DNA of 35,413 bases. It comes from an uncultured Flavobacteriaceae bacterium. Lineage in GTDB: Bacteria; Bacteroidota; Bacteroidia; Flavobacteriales; Flavobacteriaceae. The stretch lies in the NCBI GenBank assembly GCA_938088195.1, contig CALKEO010000022.1, forward strand, positions 1-35,413, read 5' to 3'. Positions within the stretch are counted from its first letter, which is position 1, and every line of letters begins with the position of its first letter. The notes beneath the pieces were generated by a model. It was given only the letters and a program-made list of their open reading frames with translations. It had not been told where the DNA came from and ran no database searches. Shown one piece after another: positions 18,074-26,850 of this stretch. A program made the position numbers and the translations under genes.

Positions 18074-18936
18074 TATTTTTTTATGTTTTCAAATTCATCC
18101 TTATTTAAACTTTCAATAACGTAAACGTTATTTAAATTATTCATATCAGTATGTAATTTCACTTCAATGTTTAAATAATTTTCCCTATACTCAATATTAG
18201 CAATTTTAACTTGATTGTTTATATTGAATTTCATAATTGTATCATTAAATTTTTCTTGTTTCATTATTTCAGAAATAACTCCGATATTAATTCCTTCAGG
18301 AAATATCAATGACATACCGCCTGTAATTATTGAGTCACCAATTTTTATATCAGCTGTTTCTGGAATATCATTCAATAATAAGTCTCGATTACTTAATCCG
18401 TTCCATTCTAATGTTCCGAAATGAGAAGTTCGTTTGACTTTTGCATTAATTTTTGATTCAGTATTCAAAACTGACATTACAGAGGAATAGTTTTTTGATG
18501 TTCTGTCAATGATCCCTACTATCCCCGTTGAACTGATTACTCCCATCTCGTTTTTTAAGCCGTGTTTTGTTCCCTTGTTTATAATTAGATTATTTTTAAA
18601 GGATGATAGATTATTTGAAATGACTTTTGCATTTTGATATTGAAAAGCAACGTTTTTAAGGGAATCAATAGATTTTTTTTCGATAAATTTTTCTAGTTGA
18701 TTTTTTAAAATTAAATTTTCTTCAACTAAACTTGAATTAATTTTTTTTAACTCAAAATACCAATCTATATTTTCGAATACTTCATTAGTATAGTTTGTTA
18801 TACTATTGGAAAAAAGTATGACTTTAGATTTGTGAAAATAATTTGAATTGAATATAAATGAGAGAGATAAGAACAGTAAAATAAAATAAACTACAACATC
18901 TTTTTTTCTTAAAATGAAATCAATCAATTGTTGCAT
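18073..18936 (-). CDS. mreC: Rod shape-determining protein MreC
   Basis: A bitopic elongasome scaffold of 287 residues. A membrane helix near 14-31 is followed by a coiled coil (about 55-90, LKKINSSLVEENLILKNQLE). The periplasmic beta domain carries the family signatures INKGTKHGLKNEMGVISSTG, GIVGIIDRTSKNYSSVMSVL and DIKIGDSIITGGMSLIFPEG. It activates PBP2 in the periplasm. The ATG is 10 bp after the mreB stop, and mreD overlaps its stop by one base. The length is normal. Confidence 0.96.
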   Translation of the reverse strand: MQQLIDFILRKKDVVVYFILLFLSLSFIFNSNYFHKSKVILFSNSITNYTNEVFENIDWYFELKKINSSLVEENLILKNQLEKFIEKKSIDSLKNVAFQYQNAKVISNNLSSFKNNLIINKGTKHGLKNEMGVISSTGIVGIIDRTSKNYSSVMSVLNTESKINAKVKRTSHFGTLEWNGLSNRDLLLNDIPETADIKIGDSIITGGMSLIFPEGINIGVISEIMKQEKFNDTIMKFNINNQVKIANIEYRENYLNIEVKLHTDMNNLNNVYVIESLNKDEFENIKK

Positions 18937-18946
18937 GATATAAAAA

Positions 18947-19975
18947 CTATTGCACTAAAACACTTTTATATCTTTCAATATTTTTAAGAGTAATACCAGT
19001 TCCTCGTACCACTGCCCTCAAGGGATCTTCCGCAATAAAAACAGGTAAATCTGTTTTTTTGGAAAGCCTTTTGTCTAAGCCTCTCAGCATTGATCCGCCA
19101 CCTGCTAAATAAATACCAGTATTATAAATATCTGCAGCAAGTTCAGGGGGAGTTTGAGAAAGAGTTTCCATAACAGAATCTTCTATTCTAATAATTGATT
19201 TATCAAGAGCTTTAGCAATTTCTCTGTATGAAATTAAAGCTTCTTTTGGTTTTCCAGTTAACAAATCTCTGCCTTGAACAGACATATCATCAGGTGGATT
19301 TTCTAATTCTTCGGAAGCCGACCCAATATTAATTTTAATTTTTTCAGCTGTTCTTTCACCTACAAATAAATTATGTTGAGTTCTCATATAGTAAATTATA
19401 TCTCCTGTAAAAACATCACCTGCTACTTTTACAGATTTATCACATACTATTCCAGACAAAGCAATTACTGCGATCTCAGTTGTTCCTCCTCCAATATCAA
19501 CTACCATATTACCTTTTGGTTGCATTATATCAACTCCAATTCCAATAGCCGCCGCCATAGGTTCGTGAATTAAATAAACTTCTTTTCCATTCACTCTTTC
19601 GGCAGATTCTTTTACAGCTCTCATTTCAACTTCGGTAATTCCTGAGGGAATACAAATTACCATTTTTAAAGCAGGAGTAAAAAATTTTTTATTTAATGCA
19701 GGAATACTTTTAATTAATAAACTCATCATTTGTTCCGAGGCATTAAAATCTGCAATAACTCCATCTTTTAATGGCCTAATAGTTTTAATATTTTCGTGAG
19801 TTTTCCCTTGCATTAAATTAGCTTCTTTTCCAACAGCAATTATTTTTTCACTCTTTTTATCAATTGCTACAATGGAGGGGCTATCTACTACAACTTTGTC
19901 GTTATGAATAATTAGTGTGTTCGCAGTGCCTAAGTCAATTGCAATAGATTCGGACCAAAAATCAAAAAATGCCAT
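18947..19975 (-). CDS. mreB: Rod shape-determining actin homologue MreB
   Basis: A cytoplasmic actin-like ATPase that forms membrane-bound filaments and directs wall synthesis. Phosphate- and nucleotide-binding signatures are all present: IAIDLGTANTLI near the N-terminus, LIHEPMAAAIGIGVDI, NMVVDIGGGTTEIAVIAL and GIYLAGGGSMLRGLDKRL. The length is 342 residues, typical. It follows purH by 32 bp, the usual order in Bacteroidota, and heads the mreBCD-mrdA-rodA set. It indicates a rod-shaped cell. Confidence 0.98.
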   Translation of the reverse strand: MAFFDFWSESIAIDLGTANTLIIHNDKVVVDSPSIVAIDKKSEKIIAVGKEANLMQGKTHENIKTIRPLKDGVIADFNASEQMMSLLIKSIPALNKKFFTPALKMVICIPSGITEVEMRAVKESAERVNGKEVYLIHEPMAAAIGIGVDIMQPKGNMVVDIGGGTTEIAVIALSGIVCDKSVKVAGDVFTGDIIYYMRTQHNLFVGERTAEKIKINIGSASEELENPPDDMSVQGRDLLTGKPKEALISYREIAKALDKSIIRIEDSVMETLSQTPPELAADIYNTGIYLAGGGSMLRGLDKRLSKKTDLPVFIAEDPLRAVVRGTGITLKNIERYKSVLVQ

Positions 19976-20007
19976 ATTTAAAAAAACTAAATTTAAAGTT
20001 AGTGAAA

Positions 20008-21525
20008 TTAATGTTTAAAATGACGAGTTCCAGTCATTACCATTGAAATATTATTTTTATTACAAAAGTCTATGGATAAGTTATCTTTTATTGACCCTCC
20101 AGGTTGAATTACTGAAGCAATCCCTTGTTTATGAGCTATCTCAACACAATCAGGAAAAGGAAAAAAAGCATCACTAGCCATAACAGAATTTTTCAAACTA
20201 AAATTAAAATTATTTGATTTTTCAATAGCTTGTTTAAGAGCATCTACTCTTGAAGTTTGACCAGTACCTGAACTTATAAGTTGTTTGTTTTTTGCAAGAA
20301 CAATAGTATTTGATTTGGTATGCTTACAAATTTTTGAAGCAAAAATCAGATCTTCACACTCTATATCAGATGGATGCTTTTTTGTAACAATTGAAAAATC
20401 ATTTAAGCTATCTGTTTTATAATCTTTATCTTGAACTAAAACCCCGTTTAAACAAGTTCTAGTGATTGTGTTTGATAAATTACTTTTGTTTAATTGAAGT
20501 ATGATTCTATTTTTTTTACTTTTTAGTAAATTTAGAGCGTCTTTGTTAAAATTGGGAGCAATAACTACTTCACAAAAAAGTTTATTAATTTCATTGGCAC
20601 TTTCATAATCAATTAAACTATTGGTAATTAAAACTCCTCCAAAAGCTGAAATAGGATCGCCAGCAAGGGCGTCCTTGTATGCTGCCAGGACAGAACTCCT
20701 TGTAGATAAACCACAAGCATTATTATGTTTTAATATTGCAAAGGTTGGAGAGTCGTCATTAAATTCGGAAATTAAATTAACCGCAGAGTCAATATCCAAA
20801 AAATTATTATATGAAAGTTCTTTTCCGTTAAGCTGTTCAAATAACGCATCAAAATCTCCATAATAAAATCCTTTTTGATGAGGGTTTTCGCCATACCTTA
20901 AAGTTCTTCCTTTTTTAAAACTGCTCTTATAAACTTTTGAATCTAAATTGAAATAGTTGAAAATAGTAGTATCGTAGTGAGACGATATGTTAAATGCTTT
21001 AGCAGCAAATTTTTTTCTTGTACTAATTTCAAATTTTCCTGAATTATGTTCTAATAAATCTATAAATTCCACGTAGTCCTCCTTGGAGGATATACACAGA
21101 ACATCTTTAAAATTTTTAGCAGCAGCTCTAATTAATGAGATTCCACCAATATCAATTTTTTCTATAATATTTGTTTCACTTTCTCCAGATTGTACTGTTT
21201 TTTCAAAGGGATATAAATCAACAATGACTAAATCAATATTCGGAATATTATAATTTTCAACTTCTTGTAAATCATTTTTATCATTTCTTCTATTTAAAAT
21301 TCCTCCAAAAACTTTTGGATGAAGTGTTTTTACTCTTCCTCCAAAAATAGAGGGGTAATCGGTTACATCTTCAATTCTCGAAACAGGAATTCCATTTTTT
21401 TTTAAAAATGATTCAGTTCCACCAGTAGAAAAAATTTTTACTCCCAAGGAATCAAGTTTTTTTGCAATAGTGTCAATTCCATTTTTATCAAAAACAGAGA
21501 TTAATGCAGATTTAATTTTTAACAT
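20008..21525 (-). CDS. purH: Bifunctional AICAR transformylase / IMP cyclohydrolase
   Basis: Catalyses the last two steps of de novo purine synthesis, AICAR to FAICAR to IMP. The N-terminal IMP cyclohydrolase domain (residues 1 to about 190) has the MGS-like start (KSALISVFDKNGIDTIAKKL, FSTGGTESFLKKNGIPVSRI, GRVKTLHPKVFGGIL). The C-terminal transformylase domain has RYGENPHQ, the catalytic Lys-His pair in AILKHNNACGLS, and MASDAFFPFPDCVEIAHKQG. The length of 505 residues is slightly short but complete. It precedes mreB by 32 bp. A weak -7-like sequence (TACATTTA on the minus strand, 21548-21555) lies upstream. Confidence 0.97.
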   Translation of the reverse strand: MLKIKSALISVFDKNGIDTIAKKLDSLGVKIFSTGGTESFLKKNGIPVSRIEDVTDYPSIFGGRVKTLHPKVFGGILNRRNDKNDLQEVENYNIPNIDLVIVDLYPFEKTVQSGESETNIIEKIDIGGISLIRAAAKNFKDVLCISSKEDYVEFIDLLEHNSGKFEISTRKKFAAKAFNISSHYDTTIFNYFNLDSKVYKSSFKKGRTLRYGENPHQKGFYYGDFDALFEQLNGKELSYNNFLDIDSAVNLISEFNDDSPTFAILKHNNACGLSTRSSVLAAYKDALAGDPISAFGGVLITNSLIDYESANEINKLFCEVVIAPNFNKDALNLLKSKKNRIILQLNKSNLSNTITRTCLNGVLVQDKDYKTDSLNDFSIVTKKHPSDIECEDLIFASKICKHTKSNTIVLAKNKQLISSGTGQTSRVDALKQAIEKSNNFNFSLKNSVMASDAFFPFPDCVEIAHKQGIASVIQPGGSIKDNLSIDFCNKNNISMVMTGTRHFKH

Positions 21526-21561
21526 TTTAAGGAAAATTAATGAATTATAAATGTAGTTATT

Positions 21562-21582
21562 TAATTAAAAAAATTTTAATTA
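21562..21582. other. A/T-only inverted repeat between GAF gene and purH
   Basis: A perfect 9-bp inverted repeat (21562-21570 and 21574-21582) with a 3-base AAA loop, directly after the stop codon of the GAF-domain gene. It contains no G or C, so it would make a weak hairpin. It might be a weak terminator or a chance product of base composition. Confidence 0.3.
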
Positions 21583-22035
21583 TCAAAAAAATTTTTCAGA
21601 AATCATCTGATTAATTTTTTTTAAAAATTCTAAATCTTTTGAAGAAAATTGTTTTAGGTTATTTGAATCAATATCAATTTGTCCAATGTTATTTTCTTTT
21701 TTAAAAAGTGGAACAACAATTTCTGATTTAACATTTAAGTTGCAAGATATGTAATTAGATTCTTTTGAAACATCATCAACTATAACAGAATTATTTGATA
21801 ATGCAGATTGTCCGCAAATACCTTTACCAAACGGAATTTTTGTGTGATTGGTAGGAATTCCTGAAAATGCTATTAAGTTTAATTCTTTTTTTTTATGATT
21901 GTGGAAATAGAACCCAACCCAATCATACCCTTCAATATTTTTATTTAAATAAAAACATATTTTTCTAAGACATTCATCTAGATTGTCTATTTTATTAATT
22001 TGTCTTTCAATATATTTAATATCTTCTTTAAACAT
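21583..22035 (-). CDS. GAF-domain protein, free methionine-R-sulfoxide reductase-like
   Basis: A 150-residue single GAF domain that aligns along its whole length with the YebR/fRMsr family, which reduces free methionine-(R)-sulfoxide. Signatures are YDWVGFYFHNHKKKELNL, IPFGKGICGQSA, the ISC segment and SEIVVPLFKKENNIGQIDID. Of the three cysteines of the E. coli enzyme (84, 94, 118), the latter two have counterparts here with identical spacing (Cys74, Cys98). The position matching Cys84 is His64. Reductase activity is therefore plausible but the recycling chemistry may differ. The ATG directly abuts the U-tract of the groL terminator, so how it is expressed is unclear. Confidence 0.85.
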   Translation of the reverse strand: MFKEDIKYIERQINKIDNLDECLRKICFYLNKNIEGYDWVGFYFHNHKKKELNLIAFSGIPTNHTKIPFGKGICGQSALSNNSVIVDDVSKESNYISCNLNVKSEIVVPLFKKENNIGQIDIDSNNLKQFSSKDLEFLKKINQMISEKFF

Positions 22036-22062
22036 AAAAAAAAACTGCCCCTAAGGGCAGTT
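22036..22062 (-). terminator. Intrinsic terminator after groL
   Basis: A perfect 8-bp stem (22043-22050 with 22055-22062, arms AACTGCCC and GGGCAGTT) closed by a 4-base loop. On the minus strand it is followed by an uninterrupted run of nine T (22044 down to 22036). It starts 20 bp after the groL stop. The T-run ends exactly at the ATG of the GAF-domain gene, an unusual junction. Confidence 0.88.
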
Positions 22063-22081
22063 AAAATCATAATTATTTGAT

Positions 22082-23734
<1,653 letters not shown>

Positions 23735-24013
23735 TTAAACAATAGCGAGAATATCACTTTCTCGCATGATTAAGTAATCGTTATTTTCTAATTTCAGTTC
23801 AGTTCCGGAATATTTTCCATATAAAACTGTATTGCCAACTTTGACAGTAACAGGATTTTCTTTTGTTCCAGGTCCAACAGCAACAACGTTTCCTTTTTGG
23901 GGTTTTTCCTTTGCAGAATCTGGAATAATTATTCCAGACGCTGTTTTTGTTTCTGCTTCAAGAGGTTCGATTAAAACTCTATCTGCAAGTAGTTTAATAT
24001 TTAATTTGCTCAT
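23735..24013 (-). CDS. groES: 10-kDa co-chaperonin GroES
   Basis: The heptameric lid of the GroEL chamber. It has 92 residues with the signatures [20 protein letters not shown], the mobile-loop residues ([20 protein letters not shown]), VVAVGPGT and [15 protein letters not shown]. It is the first gene of the groES-groL pair. A 105-bp gap separates it from secG and holds a TGTCA/TGACA repeat cluster and a possible promoter, so the pair can probably be transcribed apart from the upstream operon. Confidence 0.98.
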   Translation of the reverse strand: MSKLNIKLLADRVLIEPLEAETKTASGIIIPDSAKEKPQKGNVVAVGPGTKENPVTVKVGNTVLYGKYSGTELKLENNDYLIMRESDILAIV

Positions 24014-24064
24014 TTTATTATATTTTTTTTAATTGTATTCATCAATCATGCCAAATAAATTTAA

Positions 24065-24112
24065 CTGCCAAATGGATAAAAAAAGTATGTCAATTAGATG
24101 ACACCCTGACAT
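24065..24112 (-). promoter_or_regulatory. groESL upstream region: TGTCA/TGACA repeat cluster
   Basis: On the plus strand there is TGTCA (24088-24092), a 6-base gap, TGACA (24099-24103), a 3-base gap and TGACA (24107-24111). The first two form a perfect inverted repeat. Reading toward groES on the minus strand, TTGACATA is followed after a T-rich stretch by TCCATTTG (24068-24075), a partial match to the TAnnTTTG -7 box. The same elements recur upstream of miaB. This suggests a heat-shock or stress promoter or operator; no CIRCE element is present. Confidence 0.5.
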
Positions 24113-24118
24113 TATATT

Positions 24119-24457
24119 TTATTCTTTGACTGGAATTTCAAGTGGAATTTCATCAGGGAGAGTTTCGGGAATTGAAGTTTCAATTTGATTTGGATCTAGT
24201 AACTTTGAATCAGAACTTTCATTTCCTTTTTCAATTGTCAAATTAGACAAAAGAATTAAAATTAACAGAAGGGATGCTAAAACCCATGTACTTTTATCTA
24301 AAAAGTCGGTAGTTTTTTTAACTCCACCAATTTGTTGAGAGTCTCCACCAAAACTAGAGGATAAACCACCACCCTTTGGATTTTGAACCATTATAACCAA
24401 AACTAACAGAAATGAAACAAAAATTATTAGTGCTAAAAATATCGAAAAACTACTCAT
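24119..24457 (-). CDS. secG: Preprotein translocase subunit SecG
   Basis: A small accessory subunit of the SecYEG channel. It has two membrane helices (about 4-24 and 56-73) joined by the conserved loop MVQNPKGGGLSSSFGG and TTDFLDKSTWVLA. A C-terminal tail of about 35 residues, rich in Glu, Pro and Ile, follows, as is common in Bacteroidota SecG. The length is 112 residues. The ATG is 2 bp after the TPR-like gene, in the miaB-to-secG operon. Confidence 0.96.
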   Translation of the reverse strand: MSSFSIFLALIIFVSFLLVLVIMVQNPKGGGLSSSFGGDSQQIGGVKKTTDFLDKSTWVLASLLLILILLSNLTIEKGNESSDSKLLDPNQIETSIPETLPDEIPLEIPVKE

Positions 24458-24459
24458 GA

Positions 24460-25089
24460 TTATTTATGTTTTTTTAAACTATTTTTTATACTTTTTATTT
24501 GGTCTGCAAATAAACTGATTTTTTCTGGATATTTCAAACTAAGAATTTCATAAGCTTTTACAGCATCTTTAAATTTTTCTTGTTTTATATAAAGTTTTGC
24601 TAAAGTTTCGGTCATGTATTCTTTTTTGTTTAATTTGAATTCCTTGGCTAAATTTATATTGCTATTACTTTTATTGTTCTTGATTTCAGGCTTAGATTTA
24701 AAAAAATTATCGATTAGTTGATTTTCAGAATCTAATTTACTTATAGGTTTCGTTTTCTTAAGCCAATCAATGAAAGAATTTTTACTTTTTTCAGAGTCTT
24801 CAATAAAATCATTCTTTTTTTCAGTTATAGAGTGTGTTGAGCTGATATTTTGAAGTTCTATAATTTCTCTTAAAATTTCTCTATTTGTAGTAAAAACAGA
24901 ACAGTCTTTTAGTGAATTATTGAATCTAATGCTATTATGAATTTTTAACCCAACCAGTTCAATTATTCTAGCAGTTTGAAAATAGGGATATTGCTCTATA
25001 ATTTTTCGAATAGCTAGTGTTTCGTCCAGACTAATTTTTTTAGGACTTACAACGAGCGTAGAGAATTTCTTTTTGTTGATTTCTACCAT
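24460..25089 (-). CDS. Uncharacterised protein with C-terminal TPR-like unit
   Basis: A 209-residue soluble protein. The first 80 residues contain IIEQYPYFQTARIIELVGLK, a pattern I recognise from conserved flavobacterial proteins at this locus but cannot name. The middle (about 85-145) is charged and low in complexity. Residues about 155-190 (ETLAKLYIKQEKFKDAVKAY, then EILSLKYPEKI) look like one tetratricopeptide repeat, which suggests protein binding. No signal peptide or membrane segment is seen. It overlaps lptE by 7 bp and precedes secG by 2 bp. A link to envelope assembly is inferred only from neighbours. Confidence 0.82.
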   Translation of the reverse strand: MVEINKKKFSTLVVSPKKISLDETLAIRKIIEQYPYFQTARIIELVGLKIHNSIRFNNSLKDCSVFTTNREILREIIELQNISSTHSITEKKNDFIEDSEKSKNSFIDWLKKTKPISKLDSENQLIDNFFKSKPEIKNNKSNSNINLAKEFKLNKKEYMTETLAKLYIKQEKFKDAVKAYEILSLKYPEKISLFADQIKSIKNSLKKHK

Positions 25090-25607
25090 TTTGCTAATGA
25101 GGCATTAAAAATATCCTGAGTAATTCTTTCAAATATTATTTCGTGAGCTTCAGATTTTACATTCAATAATTGTGTTTCTGCTGGATAATCAAAGTAAAAA
25201 GAAAATTTTCTTTCAAAATCATCCTCTTCTTTTTTTATATTTATAAATCTAACGTTTACTGAAATACTAAGTCTATTTTGAGATGCTGTTAGTTCAGATG
25301 TTGCGGTCATAGGGCTAACTCTGTATTCAATAATTTCGCCTTCATAAACTAAATCCCCATCTATAGATACTAATTGTAAGTTGGTTTGATTTTGTAAAAT
25401 ATTTTCTAATGATGTGGTAAAATCTCTATCAAGTCCTGGTTCAAAAATAGATCCCATTGTATTGCCAGCATCATTTTCGAAAAAATTAACTTGAAATGTT
25501 TCAGTTCCTTCAGGTATTGAAGCACCAGTAAAGGAATAACTACCACAGCCAAAAACTGTTAGAGTAATTAAAAAATGTATTATGGTAATTTTTTTTCTAA
25601 AGTTCAA
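25083..25607 (-). CDS. lptE: LptE-like LPS-assembly lipoprotein
   Basis: Outer-membrane lipoprotein that plugs LptD during LPS insertion. I place the start at TTG 25607. It yields MNFRKKITIIHFLITLTVFGC, a textbook lipoprotein signal with lipobox cysteine at residue 21, and 174 residues in total. A longer frame from 25688 would add 27 residues with no family sense and overlap the upstream gene by 92 bp. With the TTG, the overlap is only 11 bp. After the cysteine, GSYSFTGASIPEGTETFQVN and LTASQNRLSISVNVRFINIK match the Bacteroidota LptE family. It overlaps the next gene by 7 bp. Confidence 0.9.
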   Translation of the reverse strand: MNFRKKITIIHFLITLTVFGCGSYSFTGASIPEGTETFQVNFFENDAGNTMGSIFEPGLDRDFTTSLENILQNQTNLQLVSIDGDLVYEGEIIEYRVSPMTATSELTASQNRLSISVNVRFINIKKEEDDFERKFSFYFDYPAETQLLNVKSEAHEIIFERITQDIFNASLAKW

Positions 25608-26844
25608 TATCGTGTTGTTTAATTTTTCTGTAAAGTGTTCTTTCAGAGATACCAAGTTCTTTTGCAGCAGCTTTTCTTTTACCACCATTTCTTTCCAGTG
25701 CTTTTATTATTAGTTCCAATTCTTTGTCATGAATCGAAAGCGTTTCTTCCTCACTGATTTCTTCAGCAAAATGATATTTATCATCACTCACTTCATGGCT
25801 TTTAAAGTCAACCTTTTTTTTGTTAATTTCAATTAGATCAGAGGAATTAGATGAGTTATTATATAATTTTTCTAAAGTATTTTTTTCTTCACTTTTATAA
25901 TCGATACTACTTTCTTCACTATTGAGATGTTTTGTGATTTTTTTAAGATCATTTAAATCTTTTTTCATATCAAAAAGAATTTTATACAGAATTTCTCTTT
26001 CATTAGAAAAATCACTTGAATCTTTATTCTTATTTATAACAGCTGGAAGATTTGAACTTAACTCAGGCAAATATGATTTTAATAAAGAAACCGACACATT
26101 TCTTTTTTCTTCTAAAACAGATAGTTGTTCAGCAACATTTCTCAATTGTCTAACATTACCATTCCATGAATACATTGTTAACAATTTTTGAGCATTTTCA
26201 TCCAATCTAATTGTTGGCATATTGTACTTTTTAGCAAAATCTGAAGCAAATTTTCTAAATAATAAGTGAATGTCTTCTTTTCTATCTCTAAGTGGAGGAA
26301 CTTTAATTTCAACAGTACTTAATCTATAGAAAAGGTCTTCCCTAAATTTTCCTTTTTGAATTGCTGAATCCATATTTAAATTTGTTGCTGCCACTATTCT
26401 AACATTGGTTTTATGAACCTCTGAAGAACCAACTTTAATGAATTCACCATTTTCCAAAACCCTTAAAAGCCTAACTTGAGTAGTTAAAGGTAACTCTCCA
26501 ACTTCATCTAAAAAAATTGTTCCACCATCAGCTACTTCAAAATAACCTTTTCTAGAGCTATTGGCACCTGTAAAAGCACCTTTTTCATGACCAAATAACT
26601 CTGAATCAATGGTACCCTCAGGAATAGCCCCACAATTAACTGCAATATATTTATTGTGTTTTCGGTGAGATAATTGATGAATAATTTTAGGAAAACTCTC
26701 CTTACCAACCCCACTTTCACCAGTTACTAAGACCGAAATATCAGTTGGCGAAACTCTTACGGCTTTTTCTATCGCCCTATTTAGGAAGTGATCATTTCCA
26801 ATAATTGTAAATCGTTGTTTGATTGTTTGAGTTGTTAATTCCAT
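25597..26844 (-). CDS. Sigma-54-dependent transcriptional activator
   Basis: A 415-residue enhancer-binding protein with no receiver or sensory domain. The AAA+ core carries Walker A GESGVGKE (42-49), the sigma-54-contacting loop GAFTGA (89-94), Walker B GGTIFLDEVGEL (108-119) and VRIVAATN. A low-complexity linker of about 80 residues follows (about 280-365). The Fis-type DNA-binding helix-turn-helix is near 375-415 (GGKRKAAAKELGISERTLYR). It should open sigma-54 promoters by ATP hydrolysis; its input signal and targets are unknown. It starts 6 bp after the miaB stop and overlaps lptE by 11 bp, so it is co-expressed with outer-membrane biogenesis genes. Confidence 0.95.
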   Translation of the reverse strand: MELTTQTIKQRFTIIGNDHFLNRAIEKAVRVSPTDISVLVTGESGVGKESFPKIIHQLSHRKHNKYIAVNCGAIPEGTIDSELFGHEKGAFTGANSSRKGYFEVADGGTIFLDEVGELPLTTQVRLLRVLENGEFIKVGSSEVHKTNVRIVAATNLNMDSAIQKGKFREDLFYRLSTVEIKVPPLRDRKEDIHLLFRKFASDFAKKYNMPTIRLDENAQKLLTMYSWNGNVRQLRNVAEQLSVLEEKRNVSVSLLKSYLPELSSNLPAVINKNKDSSDFSNEREILYKILFDMKKDLNDLKKITKHLNSEESSIDYKSEEKNTLEKLYNNSSNSSDLIEINKKKVDFKSHEVSDDKYHFAEEISEEETLSIHDKELELIIKALERNGGKRKAAAKELGISERTLYRKIKQHDIEL

Positions 26845-26850
26845 GATTAA

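Noticed and set aside
21562-21582. A/T-only hairpin as a strong terminator
   Set aside because: The stem has no G-C pairs; such repeats arise readily in DNA of this composition. Kept only as a low-confidence feature.
24014-24118. CIRCE element expected before groES
   Set aside because: No TTAGCACTC-N9-GAGTGCTAA or close variant is present; only the TGTCA/TGACA cluster is seen.
25608-25688. N-terminal extension of lptE from the upstream ATG at 25688
   Set aside because: It lies inside the coding part of the sigma-54 activator's helix-turn-helix, lacks signal character and would bury the lipoprotein signal.
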